Positions 50,101 through 61,881 of a stretch of DNA of 64,000 bases are shown one piece after another (position 1 is the first letter of the stretch; the number at the start of each line of letters is the position of its first letter). The position numbers and the translations under genes are program-made. This DNA comes from Larus michahellis. Its lineage: Eukaryota; Chordata; Aves; Charadriiformes; Laridae. Location: the NCBI RefSeq assembly GCF_964199755.1, contig NC_133897.1, forward strand, positions 113,469,579-113,533,578, read 5' to 3'. Under the pieces are notes generated by a model. It was given only the letters and a program-made list of their open reading frames with translations, had not been told where the DNA came from and searched no databases.

Positions 50101-52906
50101 AAACCAGTGAATGTATCCTGGCTGAACCTACCTAAGGTTAGAAAAGAAATTTCATTCCTAAATGTAAGTTATTATTGTGAAAGGCAACTTTGTTATTGAC
50201 TCTAACCCCTCAAATAAGTAACATATCATCGCATTGCATCTGTGTCAAGGTGAACCTAACAAGAATCCTTGCATGATATCCATTAAGGCAAAAAAAACCC
50301 ACCCTAAAGGCAATAGGATGAAAATTCAAAGTGGAAGCCTGCAGAAGACTCCTCATCCCATCTGGCCGCTATAAGGTCGCAAAATTAAGGTAGTGGTTCA
50401 GTGTCACCTGGACAGTTACCCATAATGCTACTTGGACTGTTGGCTTCCATGATCTTTTGTCTAAAATCTTGCACGGTATATGAAAAGAAGTCAGGGAAAA
50501 TTTGGCTTTTGTTAAAATCTTTGATTTGTGCATACAAAAACCAAAATTGAATAAGGTAGCTGTATAAGCTAAGTATAAAACAGAAAAGAAAATAAGCAAC
50601 AAAAATGCTTCAAAAGCAAACACGGGGGTTGTAGAATTATATTTCTGATGATAAATAAAATGTTCTTTATGACTCTTCCTTGATAGTGTGTGTTTCACAC
50701 CCCCTTCCCCCACTGGAGGGGGTTTTGAAGATTGAACTGATCAGTACAGATAGATGCAATCAAACGTACCTTGATGCTGACTTCTTTCAGTCTGTCCATT
50801 GACGTGCGTAGGATGTGTATTCTGAAAAATAGAGCCATCTGTAATTAGAATTCAGGTTGTTAAAGACAGCTTTATTTAACTTGGATTTTAACTGTGATTT
50901 AAATCAGGAGAGGAAAGAAATTTTGATCTAATAACTGGTTTAATACTGTTTTGCATGTGTGTTTTTTGAAGAAATATTTGTTATAACTGGCAGCTGCATT
51001 TGCATACGACTTTTGGACTTTGGATAGTTGCAAGTACTATATAGATGCTTTGGTGGTTACGTAGCTTAACATTCAGATTCTGAAGCTTTACCTTTTATCA
51101 TGTTGAAAAATGGTGAGTGATAATTACCTTTTTTTGTACACTTACTGTTCAGATGTTTTAACTAAAAATGCAGAACATGGTATTTTAATATCTAAGCATA
51201 GTTTAGACAGTTCTGGTTTGAACTGTTAAATGAGTTTTAATAGATACATATATGTATACACTTGTATGTAAACTTGTTTTCCTTAGCATAACAGTTTAAC
51301 AGTAAGATAGATTTAACTTTTAACAATAACATAGTTTTTACAGTTATCAAATCTAGTGTTACTGGTTGGATTTTAGTTGTAGATTAAACAGTTATAAAGA
51401 TTAAAAAAATACAGTAGCTGTAATCTAATATACCTCTGGTTTTAGTATTGAGTTCTTTTTAATTGATTGAAAAGAGACAGGTCTTTCTAGCCTCCTCCCA
51501 GCGGGCTTCTCAACAGTGAGTGAGCCAGTTATTCAGCTGAGCTAAAGAAAATACTCTTTGTGCATCTGCAGGTGTCAAAAGCTGTTTCATCTTTGTCTTG
51601 TTCCAGGTGATCAGCAAATCATCTGGCATTAGCAGTGAGCTTGTGTTTGTTGAATGCTTTTAATTAAATTATTCTACACGTGCAACTTAAGTAGCACACA
51701 AGTCTTTTCCCAAATAGAAGCTAAGTTAAATTTAATTTTTCTTTCAATTTTTTTCTCCTTTTTCCTAACACTTAAAGCCAAAAGGTTTTTGCTTGTTTTT
51801 TTTTTGTTTGTTTTGTTTTTAATAAATAAAATTGGTCTGTATTTACCTGTGGTGTCAAATCACAGTCACGGCTTGCTGCTGTGTTGTTGCTCTTAGTCCC
51901 TTGCAGTGAATTATGTTGGGATAACATGCATTCAGTATTTTAAAATTCACCTTACCTTTCCTGCAACTGTACATAGTAATATCAGAGCTTTTGTATTGTG
52001 GCTCCTTTGTTCCTTTACCACAGAACAAGAACTCGCAAATTTTGTTATGCTGTTAGTTGTTACGTATAGACTGCAAGTCTGGTCGCTAGTATGGCTAAAT
52101 TTCCAACATAACGTTTGAATGCCAAGTTGCAGTGCTGACCTTTTGGTCCTGTCAGAGATTTAGCTCTGGTGAAAGAGTGCTGGGAGAGTTTGAGTTACTA
52201 GGATGGCATTTCAGTAGGATGCAGTCTTTAATGTCTGTGTTGCAATAAATAATAACAGAAATTAATGTCAGACTTTCTGTTTCAGTTCTCTGGTGTGACT
52301 GAGATTCTGTTCCATTGGGAATCTAATAACCAGTTTATATTGCTAATGAAGCATACTTGTTAAGTCTGTTGTTTCCCCTGGAGATCAGGTTTTAATTCTC
52401 CTGACTCTTCAGTTTATTTCTTTGTCTTTTAATGTGGCAATTGACCCTTTATAGAAACTGTGAGACTCAGGTGGATGGCTGTGTCCTCATGGAACTCTGA
52501 TTTTAGCAGTCTCAGGTGGGTAATGGTTAGTGTCTTTTTCTTGAGCAACCTCTTAGGATTCTGCAGAGGAGAGGTTGTGAAGAAAGGGTTGTGCTGGATT
52601 TGGTATAGGCTAATGAACCTTCCTCATGCAGCTGTACATGTTTTCTCCATTACACCTAGCAGAGGTTTGAAGAAGAGCTAATTTTTTTAGGCTTTCAGCT
52701 TCCCAAGGCCAGTAGCATCACTTCTCATGTGGAAATGGGCTTTTCACGAGCCACCTTTTATGTTCCTGTCTCTGGCAGGAATCCTCAATTAAGGTTGCCA
52801 GCTCCTCTTTTATCTTTTTATTATTTTTTTTATTTTGTCTGTGTCTCCTGATTTATCTCCTATGACTTCAGGAATTCTCCTCCCTTTCTCTCTCACTTGG
52901 AGGGGG

Positions 52907-52968
52907 AAAAAAAACAAACAAAAAACCCCAAACAAACAAACAAAAAACCCCAAACCCGCAAAAAAACG
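52907..52968. repeat. A/C-rich tandem-like tract
   Basis: The motif ACAAACAAAAAACCCCAAA appears twice in near-perfect form. A similar A/C tract occurs at about 60080-60127. Confidence 0.8.
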
Positions 52969-55900
52969 GGAAGGCATGAATGAGTCAGGAAAGAGATGGA
53001 AATTTTCAAAATCTTAAGCTTGAGTGAAACCTCGCTGTTCATGCAGTTGCTTCTGACTGCTGACCTATTGTGGAGGTGGCAGACCGCACTGTGTTGAAGA
53101 TAAAATGCCTCTCTTTCCTGTGTGTGTCTTTTGCTGCTGAGACTTTCCCTCTGTGTGGGCAGGAAGCTTTCTTTGAAAGGGTAGTAGCTGCAAGAGATGA
53201 CTTGTAACAGTAGCAGAACTGGATGAAAGGACAGCTTCTGCTTTGGGAGCTGGAGTAACAATTCTGTCTTTGGAAGAGCAAGGCAGGGACAGCTGCCCCT
53301 AAAGGAACGCAGTACATCAGGGTTTCTCTGTCAGCTTTAGAAAGTATAGCATAAGAAAAATTAATGTGGCTTTTTCTTGGTTTGGGTGTGGTTCTTTCTG
53401 GCAATAGGGTTTTAAAATCCCGTCTAATATATAGGTTAAACAAAGTGTCAAAATACATTTGTGAAGGGTGTTCATTTTCAACAGCAGAACAACTAACTGC
53501 ACTGAGAGTTGAGAGTACTGGTTTGGTGGGGGGGCTGTTACTATTTTTGAGGTTAAAAAAAATGAAAGGCAAATAGTACAATAAATATGCATTATTCTGA
53601 GATAAAATTTCCCTAAAAGCTAAAAATACTAGTGTATAAAAGTGACATTCTATATGAGCGCTAATGCAGACTGTTGGAGTGTTTTTCTCTGATAAATAAG
53701 TCTGCGTAGGTATTTTTTTGTCTTGTTGCCATAGTGCCTGAATGGTTCCCAAATATTTGAATGGAAGAGAGACCACCTTTTCCTTCCTCTCTAGGCAGAA
53801 GGAAGAATAGCTTTAGTAGTCTTTAGGGATACTTGCTTGTGCAGGTTTGCTTGTATGTATGTTTTATTAGAGGAAACTATTTTAAATAACATTGAAATTT
53901 GCACCTGTGGCTGTTCTCACTTTCTAAGACTGAATCCACTGCTTTCTGTACTGCTCAGTCTTCTCCCATAGACTGGTTTGATACTTTATACTAAGCATAG
54001 ACCGGAAAAGCATGAAGAGTTGCAGAAAGAATGTCCTCCTCTGAAAGCTCAGGAAACACGAAGGCTTATCCCACCGAGAGTTTTTAAATGCTGTCAAACA
54101 ACATCTCACGAGTGTTGTCTGGGGTTTGAGTGGAGAGAGGAGGATTACAGTTAGGAAGTTCAAAGTGATTTATGTTGCAAAGCCATGTTTTATAGAATAT
54201 GGATGTACTAATCAGAACTTGCCTTGTCTGCAGCATTTAGCCCAAATGTGTTTCAGTTACTGTGACTGAACCAGTCAAAGTAACTGCACAGCGGTGCAAT
54301 GCTTGATTCAAGTGGAGCAGCTGCGTTAGTAGCTGATGTGTTATAACTCCTCATCTCATGTCAGCATTGCAAAGCTAGCACAAGCCTTTGGAGCGTTTGA
54401 GCTTCAACTGCTTGTTTCATAATGCTCTCCCTTACACTTAGACCAAGGGTAAAGCATATGTTGTTTGAACTTGATGTTTTTTTTGTTTACCAAATACCCA
54501 TTTAGGGGCAGAACTTGAGCACAGCCCCAGGCGCAGTGAATGCATGTGTCCTGTCATGGTAGGACCAGGGAGACCATTTTGGTGGAAGATGAAGTGGAAT
54601 TCTCTTTGTAGTGCTACAAAGTTTGCAGTCAGTCATAGAGGCAATCAAAAACCCCACAAGCAGCAGTGCTCTGCAGATAGAGGGTGGATGCCTTTCTTTG
54701 ACTGTAAGGAACTTGTAGAGGGGGGAAAAAAGTAACTTAGAGGAACTTCCTGCTTGCACTAGCTGACACTTGCTTCACTCCAGCCTCATTCCATGATTCT
54801 TAATTGTATGCAATTGTTTGGAAAGGGTAAAAGATAGGTATGTTAAGTAGCAGGGGACTTGAGCACCATAGTGATGGGTGTGACATGCTCCCAACAGGAA
54901 ACTGGTGGACAAAATATAAACTGTTGATTGTTTTAACTGGTAGCTTGGATGTCCTTCTCTTTGTTTTAGTTTCCTCTGGACCAGCTTTTGTTGCAGGTCA
55001 AACCATTAACCAGTAGAAGGTACATTCTGCTGTTCTGCAAAGAAATGACTAATGAGCAATATGAGATGGAACTATTCCTTTGTTTCAGAATAAATCAGGA
55101 TTTTTAGTGTTGCTTGTGTATGACTTGAAGACACATATTTGTCTGTAGCTGCACCTGTTCTTGTTACTTAAAGAATTTTGTACCACCCCTTGTTTCCTCT
55201 GATGTTTGTTGAGAAATGCAACTGCTTTGGCATGCATGGTAACTATATCTTTTTTTGAAGGCCTTTGCTAGATGAAAATATTCTCTCAGTCTGTTGTGTT
55301 TAGTCTAGTGGGTCTTTTAAATTTGCTGTACCATACTTGCATAGTTCTGTATGTACATAGCTGCTTATTTTGATTCCTGCATCTTTCTTTCATCTGCTAA
55401 ATGGTGTCCAGTTCTGTTCCCGCCCCACCCTGAAGCTTTATTTTAAATGGTTTGCTTTGTCTGTGCTTCAGGCCGTTAGCAAGCTCTGCTATCAAAGTGC
55501 TACATGGGGGCTAATGTGATGAGCCTTGCTGTTAGCATGGCTCTGTTTGCATCAGAGCCGCTCTGCACTTACCCCTTCTTATCTTCCTTGCTCATACCTC
55601 TCTCCTCCTTCTCCCCAACTCCCAAACCCAGTCCCACCAAACTTGGGAGTGCAGACAACTGTCTATGCATTCAGGTGTGGTGACTTCACTACATTCATAA
55701 GAGACTTAAGATGGATGGTGTTCCATGTTTGAATGAGAAATTTGGGGGAGAGACAGAGAAAGGGAAGTGTGGTTCTTGTTTCTGCTAATATGGTGGACGG
55801 ACTGGAATCTAGGATTATCACTTGCAGATTCCTTTTTTATTTTTTTCACCTGTTTTGTAATGTTGCATGATGAAATCGCACACTGGTCAAACTTGCATTT

Positions 55901-58900
55901 TTCTCTGAAAACATTTGTAATATCAGGGTAAACTTGTGGCACCTTATTTGCATTTTCAGTCTCAGAGTACAGCAGGAGAACAGAGATGATATATTTTAAG
56001 TGTCTTTTGGAAAAATCAGCTCCCACTTTCTGACAGCGGCACCTATGATCACCTGTGAGTGATACCTGGATGTGGCAGGCAAGATAGTGGAATTCAGCAT
56101 TACAAATGCATTTTGTAATATTTGTGTAACTGTAATCGCAATAGATCTTGGTTAATGTTACTGAAGCAGTACAGTAAATTTGTGGTAGCAAATGAAGCTG
56201 AAATAGCACAACTGACGCTTTGGTCTGTGACATCATTGCGGAACCGGAGCTGCAATATAGTGCACTATGAAAGGGTGAGAGTAATGAGTTCCTAACTGTG
56301 GACAAATATAGACGTTTAGCTCATGCTTATGCTGAGGTAGATTTCTCTTTGCAGAACATCAAGATGCAAAATGATAATTCTCATAGTAAATAAGATGGAA
56401 AGGAATGCATTTGTAATATTGAAGGGCTGAGAACACTACTTGTGTTCTGCAGAAATCTGAATGTAAGGTGAATTTCTTCTTTCCTAGCATAGAGTATGGT
56501 GACTTGGAACGAAACCTGCTGCTATTATTTTGTGATTATGATATTAAATGTTTGGGCTTGTGGGGCTACTATTTTTGCTTTACAATTAAACAGAAAAATT
56601 GCTTGCTGGAACAGCAGAACAGAACTAAGTCCTTTTTGCTATATTAACCTGGACACGGCTGTGGTAACAATTGATGTAGACCATAGCAAATAGCCTGTAC
56701 TACAGTTATACAGATATATCTGTAGCAACTGCCATAGAGACTTCTTAATAGATCTTGAGAATGCTTTGGGTATGCAGAAGATAAAATGAGGGAACTGTAA
56801 TATTACTTGGAAATCTCAAATCTTTAAAATTATTTGTTGCTCAGCTTTGAGAAATTAAAATTGCTCATTTTTAAATACCTGTTGTCTTGTAACTGAGTTT
56901 CCATGTCAAAATGAGGGAGGATATGTTTCTGCCTTGGAGCCTATAGCAGATATAGAAGAACAGAAAGAACAGTCTATGTCAAAGAGTTCATGCATTATGA
57001 AATAAAAGAAAAAAAAAAAATTATTGTTTGAAACTTGATCTTGTGCGCCTGTCTGTAAAAGACACGATATGATCAAGATCTTTGTGAAAGACACTATGGA
57101 GATGAGACGTAGTAGAAAAATCAACTCACTTGAAAATTGACCTATAGGCTATGGCTTTATAGGGGACTGAGTTTTAAGTGGACTTCTGTTTTGTTGTATG
57201 CTCAACCAAGCTTGTCAATGGTCGACTAAGCACCTCTAAACATAGTTTATCTCAGTGAGATTGCTGTATGGTCCATGTTAGTTAATAATTGTGTCAAGTA
57301 ATTGTATCCTTGCCACGAAACAGAGGAGAACTTAAGGGAAACAGGAGAACTTAAAGTGGGTGTTAATACATTCTTTGTACAGTATGGACCAGATGCAAGA
57401 TAGATAGACAAGCCTGAACAACTTCTACAAAAAAGAGCCAAACAAATGATTGGACAGGAAAATGAAGGTACAGAGGAGTTACTTGTCTTGTGTAATACAA
57501 CAGGTCAGTGATAGTCAGATATTGAAACAAAATCCAGTGTTTATCTTGTTTGTGATGCTGCTTTGTGTTTGGTGCTAGTAGTGTAGAGTTTTGAAGAGAA
57601 GTTTGCAAACTACTTAGTCTAGATAAATTAACACATTTATTCATTTTCCTCTGCCTTGGTGCTTATGTGGACAGAAAATAGGGGCACTGTGATTGCTTTT
57701 TACACTGTTGTCCAACTATCCTTCCTCCTTCCATCACCACTAGTGACTTTAAACTGCTGGGGTAGGGCGTTTTTATAGAAACTCCTGATTTCTTAGCTCT
57801 ACTTCTTTTGCATGTTAGTGTGAACATGTAAGACCAGATTAAAAGGTACATAGGCTCTGAACTTGCATTAGTTTTCAGTAGTGTATTTTAGCTTAGATGC
57901 CTTCTGAGCATTTGGTCTGGACTTATTTGTACTGGTTTGAAAAAGTGAAGAATTCTAACTATCCCAGCCAAAACCAGTACACTTGTGTTCAAGGGTGATT
58001 TTTGCATTTGTAGTTTACAAAAGTGATCAAAGTTGGGTAGAAAGCAGAGGAGGGCTGAAGAGGAAATATTCAGTTAACAGCCTTTTGGATAGCTTTATTG
58101 GAATAACCTTCCAAATGTAGGGAAAATCAAAGTGACTTGTTTTATTGAATAATGCAAAGTATGTTCTTTATGCATTTTTAGATGAGGAGTGGTTAGATTG
58201 TTGGAGAATCATATCTGGGGCAAGTTAAAGATGAACATTCATTTGAGGGGCTTTGTTAGAATGGGAATTCTACTGGGCTGATGCCTCTTTTCACTTGGAT
58301 CGGTGTCTTGATGTTGAAAGTGAAAATGAATACGTAAGATAATTGTAACAGTACTTTAAAAGAACTATGTACTGTTTGTGTACTGATTGGTTTATTTTTA
58401 TCACCCCCCTCTTCCCTGTTGGTGTTAGTGTAGCACTTATCAGGATGCTGCCATTTAAATGATCTCTTTTGTGACTATAAGCTGAGATGCTGGAATTACT
58501 TAAAGAAAAAATGTTGCTCAGCATCAGTAGCAGAAGCACATTAAGCCTAACATAGTGCTAAACTTAATTTTACAGTGCACAAACACAGCAGAGTCAAATT
58601 CACGCACCTCACTTTCTGTTTGAACTAGTAGGAGGCAGGAAACAGATAAATTGTAAGCAGCTGCTCATATTTTTATCATTGATATTTACATCTGATATAG
58701 AATGGATTTAGCAGTTTGGTTAACTTAAGTGGTTTCACGAGGCAAAAATTACAAGAACATTCAGTTTACTAAATCAAAGGTGTCAGACATCTAGTCAACT
58801 TTGGTGCATGTTTATGTGTTGAGACATACAGAGTGCGCAGTTGCCATGTTCTACAACGTCTTAAGATGACATCCACATTAGACCACTCACTGTAGGAGAG

Positions 58901-59448
58901 CTAAGGGAGAATAAATGTAGAGGGGAAAGAAAGGAACATGGAACATAAAGTTGAGGTTGAGAGGAGAGAAATGGAGAAAGTAAGACTGGTCGTGGTTGAT
59001 GTAATGATCAGCATTTTTTTTAATTCACGCATATGATAGCTAAATAAAAATAATTATATTGGTGACGATAATTATGTTGGTATTTTGACATAGTTTCATC
59101 AATTTATGCTTTTAAATTTGTAGTATGATCAACAAACTTTAAAATAGGAAAAATAGGACGCTGTCAGAGTTAATTTCACTGAATATTAGAGTGATGGGTT
59201 TTGTTCTTCCCAATTGGTTATGTCACAACTTGACTGTATTAATTTAAGTTCTGTAGTTTAGAAATTGATCTCAGTGCAGTGGTTTAGCTCCTTAGTGAAG
59301 GGCGCAATTATAATTATACAACCCTCCCCAAAATTATTGCAGTTTATTTCCTGGAATGAGGAGTATCTGTGTAACTTATTTCATGTGTGGATGCTGCAGA
59401 ATGTTTTTGCCTCAAAGTGTGTCTTGACAGTAGGAGCTTGTGTACGAT

Positions 59449-59850
59449 AAAATGTTCTGTAAGGAGTGGCTGAGGACTCTGTGTTTGCCTAGTTTGGAGT
59501 AAAGGAGGCTGAGCAGCAACCTCATTGTTCTCCACAGCTCCCTGAGAAGGGGAAGAGGAGAGGGAGGTGCTGATCTCTTCTCCCTGGGATCCAGTGGGAC
59601 ACATGGGAATGGTTTAAAGCTGCTCCAGGGGAGGTTTAGACTGGACATTAGGAAGCATGTCTTTATTGAGAAGGAGCGTGGTCAAACACAGGAACAGGCT
59701 TCCTAGAGGGGTGATTGATGCCCCAAACCTGTCAGTGTTTAAAAGGCATTTGGACAGTGCCCTTAATAATAGCTTTTGGTCATCCCTGGATTGGTCAGGC
59801 AGTTGGACTAGATGGTCATTGTATGTCCCTTCAACTGAAATATTCTATTC
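59449..59850 (+). mobile_element. CR1 LINE, 5'-truncated and decayed
   Basis: 'ggtttagactggacattagg' at about 59631, 'aacaggcttcctagagg' and 'gttggactagatggtcattg' near the end give the CR1 3' order. The ORF2 C-terminal frame is broken by several indels or stops; only pieces such as NRLPRGV and NLSVFKRHLDSAL remain. It is more diverged than the copies at 3760, 25812 and 40655. Confidence 0.9.
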
Positions 59851-60953
59851 TAAAAAGACTAGTCTGTGAGAAAGGTGCGTGGCATAACTATAAACACAGG
59901 AAAACCTGTTGTTTTAGTTGGATCAATGGGTTGAATTAAAGGCCTTTGAGTCTGTCAAAGGACATAGCTTGTTCCTTGTTAACTTAACCTGACATAGAAT
60001 CTTAACTTGCATTGTGAGTGCATTTTTACCTTCCCCCACCTTTTCTGTGACAAATAAAACCAATTCTTGCAAAAGACTAAACCAACCAAACAAAAAAACC
60101 CCAACCAAACCCACAAACTCAAACCAAATACGGATTCAAACACTTGTGTAAACTTGGGGTTACTAAGTGCTTTCCCTTTGTGCTGCAATAGCTTTCTGCA
60201 GCTAACCTTTTTGAGCCTTCCCTTTCTCCCCCTGCAGTTTGTTATCCACTGCCTTAGGCATATCCAGAGAATGCCTAAGGTTCCTCTCCCCAGATTACTC
60301 TTCCATCTACTTTGTCTTGCAGTTCCTAGCAAGCTTTCTTCCTTGCTCCTGTCTCCCAGGTTCTTCTTACACCCTTGATCTTTTCCCATCATTTGATCAT
60401 TTCCCTTCATTTGATTTCTGGCAAGGGTTTCATGTCCTAGCAGCAAGTGCAGAATTTGGACCCTCCTCCAGGGATGGGATTTATTTATGACTAATTAAAC
60501 AATGTCCGTTGATTCTTTACCTAGAAAATGGGAGAAATAGTTTGTTGGTAAAGGGATGCTATTAACCCAGCTTGGTCTAAAAATGGAGAGTTTGGTGCTA
60601 GATCTTTTGACATTTAAAATAGGTTTAGGAAGAAGTTCAGAAAATTGTAGTTGCGTATTCTGAATGGCGAAGATAATGGTACAATGTCCGATAACCAATT
60701 TGCATAACATAGTATAGTTGTATGGAAGGTAAGAGGACAGTAATCTTTTCTTTCTTCTATAGAGTTCACTTTTTTTTTTTTTTTAAAATAACCATTGTTG
60801 GATTTCTAGATCTGTCTGTCTGCTGTCCAGCTTTTTTTTGCCAGTTTTCAAAGGGCTTTCAGAGAAACTTGGCTAGACAGAAGAATATTTGTAGCCTACT
60901 GTAGTGTTGTTGTATCTTCAGGAGTAATGCAGGTGACCTGGTATGGTTCTTGC

Positions 60954-61004
60954 AAATAAGTGAATGCATTTGCAATACTAGTAAATAAGTGATTGCATTT
61001 GCAG
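60954..61004. repeat. 29-bp tandem duplication
   Basis: AAATAAGTGAATGCATTTGC at 60954 is repeated 29 bp later at 60983 with one base change (A to T); the second copy is incomplete. Confidence 0.9.
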
Positions 61005-61745
61005 GCTAAGGTGTTTGTTATGGGACTGAGTTTTTGAGCGTTTTAGAGAGCATATTGAAGACAGAAAAGGTGATAGTTCAAATCCTAATTCTTCAAGCAG
61101 CTTTGCGGAGCAGGGATGGACTCCTTTTCTATTTCATTCTGTTTCCATGTTGATAAAGGTGTCTGGAGTTCCCTATTGAGTTGTTGGTTAATAATTATGC
61201 AATAGGTGAATTGTGCCTATTTTAATTGGTAGTCGGATATAGTAATACACATCTGAACTTTTTAACATGCTTAATTTAGGTTTTTCTATTTTAAGAAAAT
61301 TTCTTTTTTTATTTTGCTAAATGATGTTGTATTAACTCTTTATCTCTGGGCTAATTGCTCCTATGATTTTAGTCTATGCTTCTTCAGAAGGCTGACTTTA
61401 GAATTAGCTGAAAGTAATTTATGTAATAAAAATACAAGGTATAAAAATACCATTTGTAAGCTAAAATTATTGTGAATCTTGGATGTTTTGTGAAACATCA
61501 TCTTTGGGAATTTAGAGAAAATTACTCAAAATCCATTTATTCCAATTTATAGGTAATAAATCACTTTCTCGTGTAGAAAAGGCTTTATGGGAGTTGAGGA
61601 AAGCTAGGGGGAATGATGTAGTGCAGTGAGTAAATATGTTGTCAATGGGACCTTGTTTAGACTTCTGTGTTTCAGACCAACAACAGACATCATTTTAGTG
61701 TTAAACTACTGTGATTATAAGGAATATTTCTGATGTCTCTGATAG

Positions 61746-61881
61746 TTGGTGTGGATGACTACAGCTCAGAGTCTGATGTGATTATTATACCTTCAGCCCT
61801 GGACTTTGTCTCACAAGATGAAATGTTGACGCCTTTGGGAAGACTGGACAAGTACGCTGCAAGTGAGAACATATTTAACAG
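61746..61881 (+). CDS. PPP4R1: PPP4R1 coding exon 3
   Basis: This 136-bp exon lies between TGATAG and the donor GTATGC at 61882. Its first two bases complete Phe18, and it then encodes GVDDYSSESDVIIIPSALDF, VSQDEMLTPLGRLDKYAA and SENIFN, leaving AG of Arg63. This is essentially identical to the start of vertebrate PPP4R1, where the acidic/serine stretch DDYSSESD leads into the first helices of the HEAT-repeat solenoid. Phases match exon 2. The following exon (expected to start with the rest of Arg63 and QMVARSLLD) is not visible before the window ends. Confidence 0.96.

Larger units (their letters stand above)
46681..61745 (+). other. PPP4R1: PPP4R1 intron 2 (15.1 kb)
   Basis: It runs from the GTGAGT donor to the acceptor ...TCTCTGATAG at 61745. 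The first few hundred bases are still CpG island and the rest is AT-rich. It contains two C25 tracts, one CR1 copy (59449-59850) and small repeats, all listed separately. The frame near 47234 (MCGKEF...) and the antisense frames at 53039-53776 and 55706-56305 have no recognised domain. I see no further exon. Confidence 0.8.
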
